From the IMG/VR virus record IMGVR_UViG_3300030117_002062, positions 1 to 41,129 of that record: 41,129 nt of DNA; one strand, 5' to 3'. The first letter of the stretch is position 1; each line of letters begins with the position of its first letter. The position numbers and the translations under genes were made by a program. Shown in pieces: positions 8,026-15,386 of the stretch. This DNA is from a virus. The notes below the pieces were generated by a model. It had not been told where the DNA came from, ran no database searches, and saw only the letters and a list, made by a program, of their open reading frames with translations.

Positions 8026-8111
8026 TGTGTACTATTGATACAAAGGAAGATGGTTCTTTTGTACAGATATGTAACTGCAAACATGGTTCATTTTTTTGTG
8101 AGGAGGAATAA
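8025..8111 (+). CDS. Small Cys-rich protein (28 aa)
   Basis: The gene runs from ATG 8025 to TAA 8111 and is linked by TAATG at both ends. The product contains C2, and then ICNCKHGSFFC, so it has four cysteines and one histidine that could bind a metal ion. The terminal Glu-Glu-Glu is encoded by the GAGGAGGAA ribosome site of the next gene. The small size lowers certainty, but the overlap chain and strong Cys content support it. Confidence 0.5.
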   Translation: MCTIDTKEDGSFVQICNCKHGSFFCEEE

Positions 8112-8398
8112 TGTCACACGCAAATCGTAAAAAATCTTTACTTAAAAAACACGGGCTAAGTGGTGTAAACAAACCTAAACGTACACCTAAACACCCCAAG
8201 AAATCTCATGTTGTTCTTGCACAAGAAGGACATCAACTTAAGTTAATAAGATTTGGACAACAAGGAGCAAAGACAGCAGGTAAAAAACAAGATGCTAAGT
8301 CTAAAGCTAAGCGTAAATCATTTAAAGCTAGACATGCTAAGAACATTAAGAAAGGTAAGATGTCTGCAGCCTATTGGGCTAACAGGACAAAATGGTAA
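8111..8398 (+). CDS. Conserved Lys/His-rich basic phage protein (95 aa)
   Basis: This protein of 95 aa is highly basic. The N-terminus is MSHANRKKSLLKKHGLSG, the middle has KSHVVLAQEGHQLKLIRFGQ, and the C-terminus has KSFKARHAKNIKKGKMSAAY. I recognise this arrangement as a conserved hypothetical family in marine tailed phages, without an assigned function. AGGAGGAATA gives a very strong ribosome site. The charge suggests nucleic-acid binding, perhaps packaged DNA or host nucleoid, but this is inferred. Confidence 0.75.
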   Translation: MSHANRKKSLLKKHGLSGVNKPKRTPKHPKKSHVVLAQEGHQLKLIRFGQQGAKTAGKKQDAKSKAKRKSFKARHAKNIKKGKMSAAYWANRTKW

Positions 8399-8586
8399 TG
8401 AATATATTTAAACAACCAGGTAGTTTAAAGCGTTGGGCATTAGATGTGTCTGATGCTTGCGGTAGTGTAATAACTAATAAACCACCTGATATAAAAAAAA
8501 TAGATAAGCTAGTAGAACAATTCGTAAAAGATTATAATGAAAATATGGAGGTGGTAGCAAATGCCAGCAAAGAAGAAGCCAGCTAG
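8398..8586 (+). CDS. Hypothetical protein (62 aa)
   Basis: Unrecognised protein of 62 aa, MNIFKQPGSLKRWALDVSDA at the N-terminus and a mixed-charge helical C-terminus. ATG 8398 overlaps the previous stop by TAATG and is preferred over an in-frame ATG six bases earlier. The gene's end overlaps the next by 26 nt and carries the next gene's GGAGG site. No membrane segment is visible. Confidence 0.6.
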   Translation: MNIFKQPGSLKRWALDVSDACGSVITNKPPDIKKIDKLVEQFVKDYNENMEVVANASKEEAS

Positions 8587-8833
8587 AAAACCAATTAATG
8601 CTAAAACTAAAGCAACACTTCAGAAGAAGGCTGCGAACTCTAAGTATACTTATGGCCAACTGGCACAGGTATACAGGCGTGGACAAGGTGCGTACCTTAG
8701 TTCAGGAAGTAAATCAGCTTCTATGGCTGCTTGGGCTATGGGTAGAGTTAACTCTTTTATTAGGGGTGGTCATTCTCAAGATAATGATATAAAGAGAAAA
8801 GGTAAGAAGTCTAGTGCCAAGAAAAAAAAGTAA
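8561..8833 (+). CDS. DUF5824-like basic phage protein (90 aa)
   Basis: The core YTYGQLAQVYRRGQGAYLSS and AAWAMGRVNSFIRGG (about residues 28-70) matches my knowledge of DUF5824, a conserved phage family without known function. Basic tails surround it (MPAKKKPARKP and KRKGKKSSAKKKK). A GGAGG site precedes the ATG. It overlaps both neighbours. Basic charge and company suggest nucleic-acid contact, but no activity is known. Confidence 0.75.
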   Translation: MPAKKKPARKPINAKTKATLQKKAANSKYTYGQLAQVYRRGQGAYLSSGSKSASMAAWAMGRVNSFIRGGHSQDNDIKRKGKKSSAKKKK

Positions 8834-9008
8834 ACGTAAAGTTAAGTATGAGAAGGGCGTACCTGCTAAGTATTTACAGAATAAAAAAAATTCTAAAAGC
8901 TCTGTGGCACGTGAGATTCGAAGTACAGCTAAGGCTTATAAAGAAGGACGGTACATAGATTTAAAGAAAGTACAAAAGTCTAGAGCAGTAAGAAAGAAAA
9001 AGAGATGA
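8814..9008 (+). CDS. Very basic small protein, GTG start (64 aa)
   Basis: Starts with GTG 8814 inside the Lys-rich end of the previous gene, overlapping it by 20 nt. The product is strongly basic (KKSKRKVKYEKGVPAKYL, then REIRSTAKAYKEG, ending RAVRKKKR). It stops with an ATGA overlap to the DUF5675-like gene. It resembles small conserved marine-phage proteins, but I cannot name the family. DNA or RNA binding is only suggested by charge. Confidence 0.6.
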   Translation: MPRKKSKRKVKYEKGVPAKYLQNKKNSKSSVAREIRSTAKAYKEGRYIDLKKVQKSRAVRKKKR

Positions 9009-9568
9009 AGTTACAAGTAGTAAGAACACAGTTTGGTACAGATGCAACAAATGGTTTGTTGTTTATTAATGGACAGTTTGAATGCTATACATTAGAAGAC
9101 CAGTATCAGGCCGTAAAGGTTATGCATGAAACATGTATACCTGAAGGTACATATGATATAAAGTTTAGAACTGTTGGTGGATTCCATGAGAAGTATAAAG
9201 CTAGATATGGTGCCTCTCACTACGGTATGTTACATTTACAAGACGTACCTAACTTTACTTATATTCTTATACATGCAGGTAATACAGATGAACATACATC
9301 AGGTTGCCTGATTGTAGGAGAAACACAACAAGATTTAGATTTAAGTGATGACGGATTCATAGGACATAGCGGCAAAGCATATGTAAAGGTCTATGATAAA
9401 GTTGCAAAAGAATTATTACTAGGTAATGAAGTAACAATAGAGTATACAACTATACAAGCATTACTAGATAAACCTGCCGAAGATACAGACTTACATGAGA
9501 AATTACAAGAGATTAATGGAAATGTGATTAAGTTGTCTGCTAAACTAGATGGCAGGAGAATGATATAA
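9005..9568 (+). CDS. DUF5675-like protein, possible envelope enzyme (187 aa)
   Basis: The 187-aa product fits DUF5675. It has an N-terminal beta half with TLED (about 29-32) and PEGTY (46-50), then YILIHAGNTDEHTSGCLIVG (about 86-105). H90, H97 and C101 look like a His/Cys site reminiscent of L,D-transpeptidase folds. This family is widespread in phages; its activity was not known to me. Wall modification or lysis is a reasonable inference given nearby membrane proteins. The C-terminal 50 residues form a mixed-charge helix. It overlaps the previous gene by ATGA. Confidence 0.75.
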   Translation: MKLQVVRTQFGTDATNGLLFINGQFECYTLEDQYQAVKVMHETCIPEGTYDIKFRTVGGFHEKYKARYGASHYGMLHLQDVPNFTYILIHAGNTDEHTSGCLIVGETQQDLDLSDDGFIGHSGKAYVKVYDKVAKELLLGNEVTIEYTTIQALLDKPAEDTDLHEKLQEINGNVIKLSAKLDGRRMI

Positions 9569-10306
9569 ATGCGTAGAAAAAAGTTTAAAAATATAACACG
9601 AACTACACCTACTGCTGCAGCAAAAGCTGCTGCACAAGCAAGAAATAAACAGGCAATACAATTAAAAAAAATGTACCCTGAATCAATGAGAGCTCGTGTA
9701 TATGATTCTAAAAAGGTACCTAGATATGGCACACCTAAGCCTCCAACAATAGCTAAAGGTGCTGACGGATATAAAAGAGTTTCAGCAGTTGTAGGTGATA
9801 CACGTACCCATGAATATTACAGGGGAAAACCTACTATTAAAAGTGTTGCACGTACAACTCAAACCCAACCAATCAGAAGACCTGCAACAAAAGCTGTAAG
9901 AGATTTAGCTAGACAAAGAGCCTTACCAACTAACCAAATTGCAAGAGCAACTCAAGTAAGAAATAACATGAGAGCATTCTATAGAATGCAAAAGCCCCTT
10001 AAAAATCCTAGAGGTTCTATTGCAAGAGCTAAACAAGCAGTACCATTAACAAGAGCAGGTAAAGCATTGCAGGCTGCTAACCTTTCAGGTATGAGTCACC
10101 CTGCTGCATCACGTGCATTAGCAAGAGCTACTGCAGGTGTAACAATAGGTGGTGCATTACTAGCATATGACGCATATAAAGCATTAGACAAATACTCTAA
10201 AACTTCAGGTCCTGAAAAACAAATGGCTAAGTATAAAGCTAAGGGTGGCTTTTCACATATGACTTCTAACCCTAAAAAAAGAGGCAAGCAAGGATTGGAT
10301 TACTAA
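9569..10306 (+). CDS. Arg/Ala-rich basic protein (245 aa)
   Basis: This 245-aa protein is rich in Arg, Lys, Ala and Thr throughout. Examples are MRRKKFKNITRTTPTAAAKA near the start and RGSIARAKQAVPLTRAGKA in the middle. A short hydrophobic stretch lies at about 185-200 (GVTIGGALLAYDAY). AGGAG precedes the ATG, and the stop overlaps the next ATG. It resembles no family I can name. Composition suggests a DNA-binding or packaged internal protein, or a membrane-active basic protein. Confidence 0.65.
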   Translation: MRRKKFKNITRTTPTAAAKAAAQARNKQAIQLKKMYPESMRARVYDSKKVPRYGTPKPPTIAKGADGYKRVSAVVGDTRTHEYYRGKPTIKSVARTTQTQPIRRPATKAVRDLARQRALPTNQIARATQVRNNMRAFYRMQKPLKNPRGSIARAKQAVPLTRAGKALQAANLSGMSHPAASRALARATAGVTIGGALLAYDAYKALDKYSKTSGPEKQMAKYKAKGGFSHMTSNPKKRGKQGLDY

Positions 10307-10587
10307 TGGCAGGCATAGGCGGTTCTTCAAGAGATGATGCTAGACCGTTCATATATCCTAACATGAAGGGTATGGGTGAACGTGAGAAAGTTATGAGAGC
10401 TACTGCTGAAAAAGGTAAAGCAAGAGCAGCACAAAAAAAAGCACAAGATTTTGCTAAGCAATCAGAGATAGCTTTTCAACAAGGTAACTATGCTTTGGGG
10501 TCTATGCTTCGTGCTAAATCATTAGATAGAAGATTACAAGAACTTACACATACATTTAGGTTTTCAAGATACAAAACAAATAAATGA
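10306..10587 (+). CDS. Hypothetical basic helical protein (93 aa)
   Basis: Unrecognised 93-aa protein. It begins MAGIGGSSRDDARPFIYPNM and has a long Ala/Lys/Gln-rich predicted helix (about 25-75). It overlaps its upstream gene by TAATG and the holin candidate by ATGA, so it is probably co-translated with both. It may be a structural or lysis accessory protein, but nothing decides this. Confidence 0.6.
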   Translation: MAGIGGSSRDDARPFIYPNMKGMGEREKVMRATAEKGKARAAQKKAQDFAKQSEIAFQQGNYALGSMLRAKSLDRRLQELTHTFRFSRYKTNK

Positions 10588-10871
10588 GTTTATTTAAAAA
10601 ATCTAAAAGAAAAAGAAACCAAGACGGCACGTTCAAGAAGGACGTGGGGTGGACTCCTTGGTCTGAAGCATGGGAGTATAAGATGAGTGACGACCTCAAA
10701 GATATGTTGGAGCGTACAGCTTGGACATTTATTGAAGCGTTCATTGGTGCCTTAACAGTTGCACCTCTTGTTGGTGTAGAAGCTGAGACACTTCAGTTAG
10801 CTGCATTAGCAGGTGGTGGTGCTGCTTTAGCCGTCATTAAAACTTACGCTAAAAAACAAATTACTAAGTAA
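10584..10871 (+). CDS. Holin candidate of r1t-like type (95 aa)
   Basis: A basic cytoplasmic-looking N-terminus (MSLFKKSKRKRNQDGTFKK) precedes two hydrophobic segments: AWTFIEAFIGALTVAPLVGV (about 46-65) and LQLAALAGGGAALAVIKTY (about 70-88). Aromatic-rich WTF followed by an AALAGGAAALxxIK segment is typical of r1t-type phage holins. It is the last gene of the rightward block, directly before a strong terminator. It could release the GH24 lysozyme. The longer-than-usual N-terminus is a little atypical. Confidence 0.7.
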   Translation: MSLFKKSKRKRNQDGTFKKDVGWTPWSEAWEYKMSDDLKDMLERTAWTFIEAFIGALTVAPLVGVEAETLQLAALAGGGAALAVIKTYAKKQITK

Positions 10872-10872
10872 T

Positions 10873-10914
10873 ACAAAAACCCCTTAGAAATTAACAAAAC
10901 TAAGGGGTCTTTGT
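10873..10914. terminator. Bidirectional intrinsic terminator between convergent blocks
   Basis: CCCCTTAG (10880-10887) pairs with CTAAGGGG (10900-10907). The flanking ACAAAAA and TCTTTGT extend the stem to 15 bp with one mismatch. T-runs follow on both strands. It sits between the converging holin and annealing-protein genes, so it should stop transcripts from both directions. Confidence 0.9.
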
Positions 10915-10927
10915 TTCCTGTTGGGTT

Positions 10928-11764
10928 TTAAAATGGAGCGTCTTCAGGTCCAATGTCTTCCATTGGTCTAGCAAGTAACTCCGATTCTTTCTCTATTACT
11001 TTGTGATAATGTGTCTGATACTCCTTTGGTGTCTTTGCATTGTCAAGCCACCATGACTTTGCAAAGGTCTTACCATTAACAGTATCACCTTCAGTACAGA
11101 AACCTGCTGCACTACATCTTATGTCAGGTGATTTCTCTGACTTCTTTTCTTCAGGTCTAATAATCATAATGGCTTTACCACATCTACATGTAGGCACACC
11201 GTTCTCATCATATTTCTTATTACCATTGTCCCACGTTGGTATTTCTGTAAGTGTTACACCTGCTTCCTTTGCTATATCCTCAACGCTAGACAAGCCTGAT
11301 TTTTGGGAAGGGGATTCTAATGAAACCTCAGACTTGTCTACGTTGACCTTTGAATCTAAGATTTCTTGTTTCTTTTTTTCCCACTTGGTATCAAACTGCC
11401 TAGGTTCTGTGGTGTTCTTTTTCGTAGCATTACTACCTCCTACTTTGCTCATCTCTTGGCGAGATGGTCTTTTATTACTACCTTGATATTTCCAATTAGC
11501 CAACGCTCTACCAATAGCAGATGTCTCACAGTTTTCTACCCATGCATCTTTATTAGCAAAGCCACCTTGACCTTTAGTTTCTTGTGCAATACCTGTAGCA
11601 ACAAGTCTTCCCTCATTGTCAGTTATTTCTGCTTTGATTGTTACACAAGTTCCATCTTGAGTTATGTGTACAACATTTGTTGTAATCATACCTTCAGGAT
11701 TATCTTCCCAATATGCTTTGAGCCTATCTTCAACTAACTCGTATTCTTCTAAATTAAAAGACAT
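10928..11764 (-). CDS. Probable single-strand annealing protein with zinc-binding C-terminus (278 aa)
   Basis: The N-terminal half contains NCETSAIGRALANWKY (about residues 78-93), a signature seen in phage ERF/Rad52-like or related recombination proteins. It lies after an alternating beta segment (ITQDGTCVTIKAEITDNEG). The middle is a charged linker. Four cysteines (C193, C195, C217, C223) in a KYDENGVPTCRCGKAI to CSAAGFC region could bind zinc. GGGAGACAC provides a ribosome site. It is next to a phosphoesterase that might process DNA ends. The annealing call is moderate: motif-based, not alignment-based. Confidence 0.6.
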   Translation of the reverse strand: MSFNLEEYELVEDRLKAYWEDNPEGMITTNVVHITQDGTCVTIKAEITDNEGRLVATGIAQETKGQGGFANKDAWVENCETSAIGRALANWKYQGSNKRPSRQEMSKVGGSNATKKNTTEPRQFDTKWEKKKQEILDSKVNVDKSEVSLESPSQKSGLSSVEDIAKEAGVTLTEIPTWDNGNKKYDENGVPTCRCGKAIMIIRPEEKKSEKSPDIRCSAAGFCTEGDTVNGKTFAKSWWLDNAKTPKEYQTHYHKVIEKESELLARPMEDIGPEDAPF

Positions 11765-11777
11765 GTGTCTCCCTTCC

Positions 11778-11826
11778 CTATATCTACAAGATATAGAATA
11801 TACTTGTCTAGTTTATATGCAAACTA
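11778..11826 (-). promoter_or_regulatory. Leftward promoter overlaid by two palindromes, before the annealing gene
   Basis: Read on the minus strand, TTTGCA (11818-11823), 17 nt, then TATTCT (11795-11800) form a plausible promoter for the gene ending at 10928. CTATATCT/AGATATAG (11778-11796, 3-nt loop) covers the start site. TAGTTT/AAACTA (11809-11826) covers the -35. The arrangement looks like operators for a regulator. Confidence 0.5.
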
Positions 11827-11979
11827 TTCTATATTATTTTTTTCAGTCACATCATTGATAAGACTTATACCTGTTCTAATAGGCATGTGTTTGTACTTAC
11901 CATCTACAATGACTACGAACTGTGGTCTTGTGCCGACTCCTGCAAATTCAACACCGACTACTTTTGTATCGCTTCCCAT
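11824..11979 (-). CDS. Hypothetical small protein (51 aa)
   Basis: A short gene on the minus strand from ATG 11979 to TAG 11824. GAGGAG lies just upstream of the ATG. The product begins MGSDTKVVGVEFAGVGTRPQ, continues FVVIVDGKYKHMPIRTG and ends in an acidic tail. The pattern looks like a compact beta-hairpin protein. It lies between the phosphoesterase and annealing genes. Its coding frame fills an otherwise empty interval. Function is unknown. Confidence 0.65.
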   Translation of the reverse strand: MGSDTKVVGVEFAGVGTRPQFVVIVDGKYKHMPIRTGISLINDVTEKNNIE

Positions 11980-11980
11980 G

Positions 11981-13039
11981 TTACTCCTCTAGGTTTACTA
12001 GGTACTCTGCTGTTACACCCTTGTCAGGTTTCACAAACAAAGTAAATTGTGAAGGTCTACCCATAGATGCAAGTTGTTCTTGTGCATATGAGTTATGACT
12101 TTCAGTAGAACCATTTACCCATAGACGTACATCATTAAGATAAAGTGATGTAGGTGTGTGGTAATGGCCGCAGACAGCATGAGTAAAGTCTTCCATAAGA
12201 CCTGCAGATGCTAAGGCTTTCCAACCTAGCACCTTTTTATTATACCCGTAAAAAGGTAGACCCATACTACCTCTAATGTTATCACCATGAAAGCATAAAA
12301 TCTTGCATTTTTCACCAAGATTTACCACCTTGTACCAATTCTTTTTCTTGTCTCCGTCAGGTACTGTGAACTTAATACGCTTTTCTTTTTCAAACATTGT
12401 CTCAAGTATTCTGCCTAGCATTCTATCTGCATTAGTTTCGGGATTATAGTCACGTCTAGACCTACCTCCTAATGCACCATGGTTACCGATTACCCATACA
12501 ACTTCTACTTCTTTAAACTCTGTGAGTAACTTAGCAAAGAAGTTATAGAATATACGTGGGCCATCAACTGTTACCTGTCTATATAGAGAACTATCTATCT
12601 CATGTGCTTGACCTGGGAATATAAGTTCTCCTTCTATGATATCTCCTACAGCTAGCACAACACACTTGTCAACTGGCGTAGTTGCTTTGTGTAACCTAGC
12701 TAATTTAATTATCTTATCTGCATATAGTAGAACTCTTTCCTCTGCTATTTCAGAATTGTATGTAGGAGTTACCTTAGATAATTGAACATCACTAAGAATT
12801 GGTACGCATATTTCCTTTGCACCTCGCTTCTTACTGTGGGGTGGCACCGTAATCTTTGGGATACTAAGTGTTCTAAAGCTATCTAAAACAGCAGTTTCTA
12901 ACGCTTCTACATACTGTTCTTTCTTAGCTCTAAGTTTATCTATGCGTTGTAGCAGTCTTAGATTTGTTTGTTGCAAGTCTCTTATCTGTATGCTTTCAGC
13001 TTCAGCGACTAGCTTAGATAATTCTTTATCTTTACTCAT
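11981..13039 (-). CDS. Calcineurin-like metallophosphoesterase (352 aa)
   Basis: The phosphoesterase motifs occur in order: SDVQ (D84), GDIIEG (D133), GNHG (N186, H187), FHGDN (H251) and GHYH (H292, H294). They should bind two metals and cleave phosphodiester or phosphomonoester bonds. In the first motif Gln replaces the usual His (D-V-Q). A helical N-terminal region (about 1-55) precedes the enzyme. ATG 13039 is chosen over a TTG one codon earlier. It overlaps the HTH-like gene by 8 nt. Beside an annealing protein, a nuclease role like Mre11/SbcD is possible but unproven. Confidence 0.88.
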   Translation of the reverse strand: MSKDKELSKLVAEAESIQIRDLQQTNLRLLQRIDKLRAKKEQYVEALETAVLDSFRTLSIPKITVPPHSKKRGAKEICVPILSDVQLSKVTPTYNSEIAEERVLLYADKIIKLARLHKATTPVDKCVVLAVGDIIEGELIFPGQAHEIDSSLYRQVTVDGPRIFYNFFAKLLTEFKEVEVVWVIGNHGALGGRSRRDYNPETNADRMLGRILETMFEKEKRIKFTVPDGDKKKNWYKVVNLGEKCKILCFHGDNIRGSMGLPFYGYNKKVLGWKALASAGLMEDFTHAVCGHYHTPTSLYLNDVRLWVNGSTESHNSYAQEQLASMGRPSQFTLFVKPDKGVTAEYLVNLEE

Positions 13040-13274
13040 CAATGACTGTTTCTTTGTACTGTTGTTTTATCCACCTGTTAGCAGTACTGTGACTAATCTT
13101 TACATCAAATTCTCTTTCAAGTATTTCCTGTAGTTTGGTGGCGTTGGCTTTGTTGCCTTGCTTAATGTGAGTGCCTAGTTGAGTTAGAAATTCTTTTGCA
13201 CCATCAGATAAGTTATCCAACCATGTGTAAGTATGACTAGCTTCATCTATCAACTCTTTGTACATATTTGTCAT
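13032..13274 (-). CDS. Small HTH-like protein, possible regulator (80 aa)
   Basis: The protein of 80 aa from ATG 13274 (GTG 13292 in frame would add six residues) ends with a helix-turn-helix-like segment. That segment is LQEILEREFDVKISHSTANR followed by WIKQQ, about residues 49-73. No ribosome site precedes the ATG, but TACAAT lies 7 nt upstream, giving a leaderless arrangement. It could be a DNA-binding regulator. A small-terminase role is less likely given its distance from the large subunit and opposite direction. Confidence 0.6.
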   Translation of the reverse strand: MTNMYKELIDEASHTYTWLDNLSDGAKEFLTQLGTHIKQGNKANATKLQEILEREFDVKISHSTANRWIKQQYKETVIDE

Positions 13275-13281
13275 AGTATTT

Positions 13282-13312
13282 ATTGTAGTCACTATTATGC
13301 AGAATACGCGTA
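13282..13312 (-). promoter_or_regulatory. Leaderless promoter with palindromic TACGCGTA at the -35 position
   Basis: On the minus strand TACAAT (plus 13282-13287) lies 7 nt before ATG 13274. The palindrome TACGCGTA (13305-13312) starts 17 nt upstream of this box, where a -35 or regulator site would sit. No canonical TTGACA is present, so an activator may be needed. Confidence 0.45.
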
Positions 13313-13365
13313 GAAAAGAAAAAAAAAGGTTACGCTGAATACGCGTATGAAAGAAAAAAAAAGGG
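13302..13365. repeat. Two direct copies of GAATACGCGTA followed by a purine tract
   Basis: GAATACGCGTA plus an A/G-rich tract occurs at 13302 and again at 13337, about 35 bp apart. The palindromic core TACGCGTA is at 13305-13312 and 13340-13347. A third core copy is at 19871-19878, also outside genes. Repeated palindromes in control DNA suggest a protein-binding site. Confidence 0.6.
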
Positions 13366-13392
13366 GGACAAACTCTCGCGAGTCTGTCCCCC
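13354..13392 (-). terminator. Strong terminator for the ATPase-VWA operon
   Basis: GGGGGACA-ACTC (13363-13375) pairs with GAGT-TGTCCCCC (13380-13392) with one mismatch and a 4-nt loop. Read leftward, the hairpin is followed by a run of T bases (complement of the A-tract at 13354-13362). It lies about 55 bp beyond the VWA gene's stop and should end that transcript. Confidence 0.85.
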
Positions 13393-13448
13393 TGAGGTCA
13401 GTGGGCGAAAGGAGGAAACTCCCACTACCCATATTGTATCATCTATAC

Positions 13449-15386
13449 CTATAGACGTTTCACTGATTTTGCAAAATCAATCACATCAGTGATATCGGAT
13501 AGTGTGACAATCCCTGCCCTTTTCACAAGGTCTAGACATTGTTCAGTACCAGCTCGTGATACTTCCTCTGAATAGCCTGCACCATATTTGTATAGCATGG
13601 TGACCTGTTGGTCAGATACCCATATGCGTGGCTTAGGCATTTTACTTAGCCAAACCAACGCAGGATAATCTACAATATTTTCTACCAGTGATGCAGGTAG
13701 TTTGGAAACCATGCGTTGGTTCTTTGCCAATATGCATAGTTCGCCATCACCCCCACCTCTAGCAGGTTGTCTACTTTTGTTAGATGTACCTGAGTACATA
13801 GCAACTAAGCCTGCAGGTAATGCTTCAATGATACTCATAATATCATCTTCACTTAAGCTCATAGAACCTGAGGCATCAATGAGTACTGTACCACCACGAA
13901 TATTTTTCTTTACACGAAACATTCTCTTATCACTAAAATATCTGTCCGTGTAATGTGGTATCACACCATACTCATTTGGTTTGTGAGTAGCACCTTTAAT
14001 CTTGTGTTTAAGGTTTTGTGTCAATGGCTCTTGTATGACAGCCAAATCACCCCACCTATAATTGCCTCTACGACCACGATATGACTTAGAAGGTAAGGCT
14101 CCATCTCCAGGTATTACGTATGAACTAGAAGTAGAATGCTTTGCTTTGAACATACGAAAGTCAAACTCTGCTTTCGCATCAGTCTTTGCTTTAGCTTTCT
14201 CTGCAACTTTACGTGCAGTCTTCTCGTCCATGAACTTAGACAAACTGTCAAAGTTTCTCATACCTGTAGCAGATGAACTTTTCTTGCTATGGCTTCGTAT
14301 GTAATCAGCACCACCCGATAATATACGAGCAGCTCTTTTGTATCTGCCTGTAGTAATCTTTTTGTACTGATACATACCTTGTTGCAAATGCCACTTAGCT
14401 TGATAGCCTTGACTTAGCAAATACTCCAAGTCGCTTAGCTTATCTTTGTATACCATCTTGGTTTTCTCGTATGCAATGCCTGAGTGTGCTAAGACATACT
14501 CTCGCAAAGATACCTTTTCTATCTTACCTGTAGTTACATCTGTATATGGTATGGCTATACTATCTTTACCATAACTAGTTTGACGAACAAACTCATACAG
14601 TATGTTCGCTTCAAACACAGAGTTAAGCAACTCATAATACAAATTTACGATTGCATCATCATCTTCACTTAGGATTGCTTGTGTAATCTTTTGTGCAAGA
14701 ATTACTTTAGCCACATCAGTTAAGTTATTCACAGTAAGTTTCCTGTACCATGTATACTTATCAAGATGATACTGCCTGAGCAAGTTGTATAAGCTATCCC
14801 AATCTAGCTTAGTAAATCCCTTGTACTCTCTGATGCGTGGTAACTCTTTCTGCAAGTCAAGATATGCACCAGCATTTCTTAGCTTTTCAAGAGTAATAAC
14901 TTCCATAGGTACATGTAAGTACAATGCATACTTAGGATAACCATATGCTTTTAGTTTCACTTCGTGTAGTACATAAGGTGAATGTGTTTCACCTATCTTA
15001 ACCATCTCTTCACGAAAGTCATGGTACGCATAAGAGAATAGACTACCTTTCTTGTTCTCTTCTCTTATCTCTTCTAGTGTAAGGTCACTCCAGTTTCGTA
15101 AGACTTGGACAGCGTATGTTTTGTGTTGACATAGTCCATGCTCATAATCATCTTGTTGATTTAAACGACATAACTTTAGTCTCATGTCACACTTAGTACC
15201 TATAATATCAACTACTTCAGTTTGCAACTGTGTAGAATAGATAGGTATATCGCCACCAAATGTGTAGATTGGTGTAAGGTCGTTAGGCACTTCTGCTTGA
15301 AGTGCCTTAACATCTACTACTGTATTACCTTTTTCGTTTTCTCCTATGTCCCACGAGCCAGCGACTTGTGCTTCAGGATAAAACAT
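13449..15386 (-). CDS. VWA-domain protein paired with an AAA+ ATPase (645 aa)
   Basis: The C-terminal region carries a VWA metal-ion site: TVLIDASGSMS with D504, S506 and S508. WVSDQQ lies further on, where a third metal-site residue is expected. About 500 residues before it are helical and charged, including a Lys/Ala-rich segment near 385-415. This long N-region plus C-terminal VWA plan resembles CobT-type or MoxR-associated VWA partners. Its ATG overlaps the ATPase stop (TAATG), so the two are surely a working pair. Such pairs remodel or insert metals into protein targets; the target here is unknown. Confidence 0.85.
   Translation of the reverse strand: MFYPEAQVAGSWDIGENEKGNTVVDVKALQAEVPNDLTPIYTFGGDIPIYSTQLQTEVVDIIGTKCDMRLKLCRLNQQDDYEHGLCQHKTYAVQVLRNWSDLTLEEIREENKKGSLFSYAYHDFREEMVKIGETHSPYVLHEVKLKAYGYPKYALYLHVPMEVITLEKLRNAGAYLDLQKELPRIREYKGFTKLDWDSLYNLLRQYHLDKYTWYRKLTVNNLTDVAKVILAQKITQAILSEDDDAIVNLYYELLNSVFEANILYEFVRQTSYGKDSIAIPYTDVTTGKIEKVSLREYVLAHSGIAYEKTKMVYKDKLSDLEYLLSQGYQAKWHLQQGMYQYKKITTGRYKRAARILSGGADYIRSHSKKSSSATGMRNFDSLSKFMDEKTARKVAEKAKAKTDAKAEFDFRMFKAKHSTSSSYVIPGDGALPSKSYRGRRGNYRWGDLAVIQEPLTQNLKHKIKGATHKPNEYGVIPHYTDRYFSDKRMFRVKKNIRGGTVLIDASGSMSLSEDDIMSIIEALPAGLVAMYSGTSNKSRQPARGGGDGELCILAKNQRMVSKLPASLVENIVDYPALVWLSKMPKPRIWVSDQQVTMLYKYGAGYSEEVSRAGTEQCLDLVKRAGIVTLSDITDVIDFAKSVKRL

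Noticed and set aside
11040-11737. Plus-strand frames opposite the annealing gene
   Set aside because: Antisense shadows in a gene with clear motifs and ribosome site on the minus strand.
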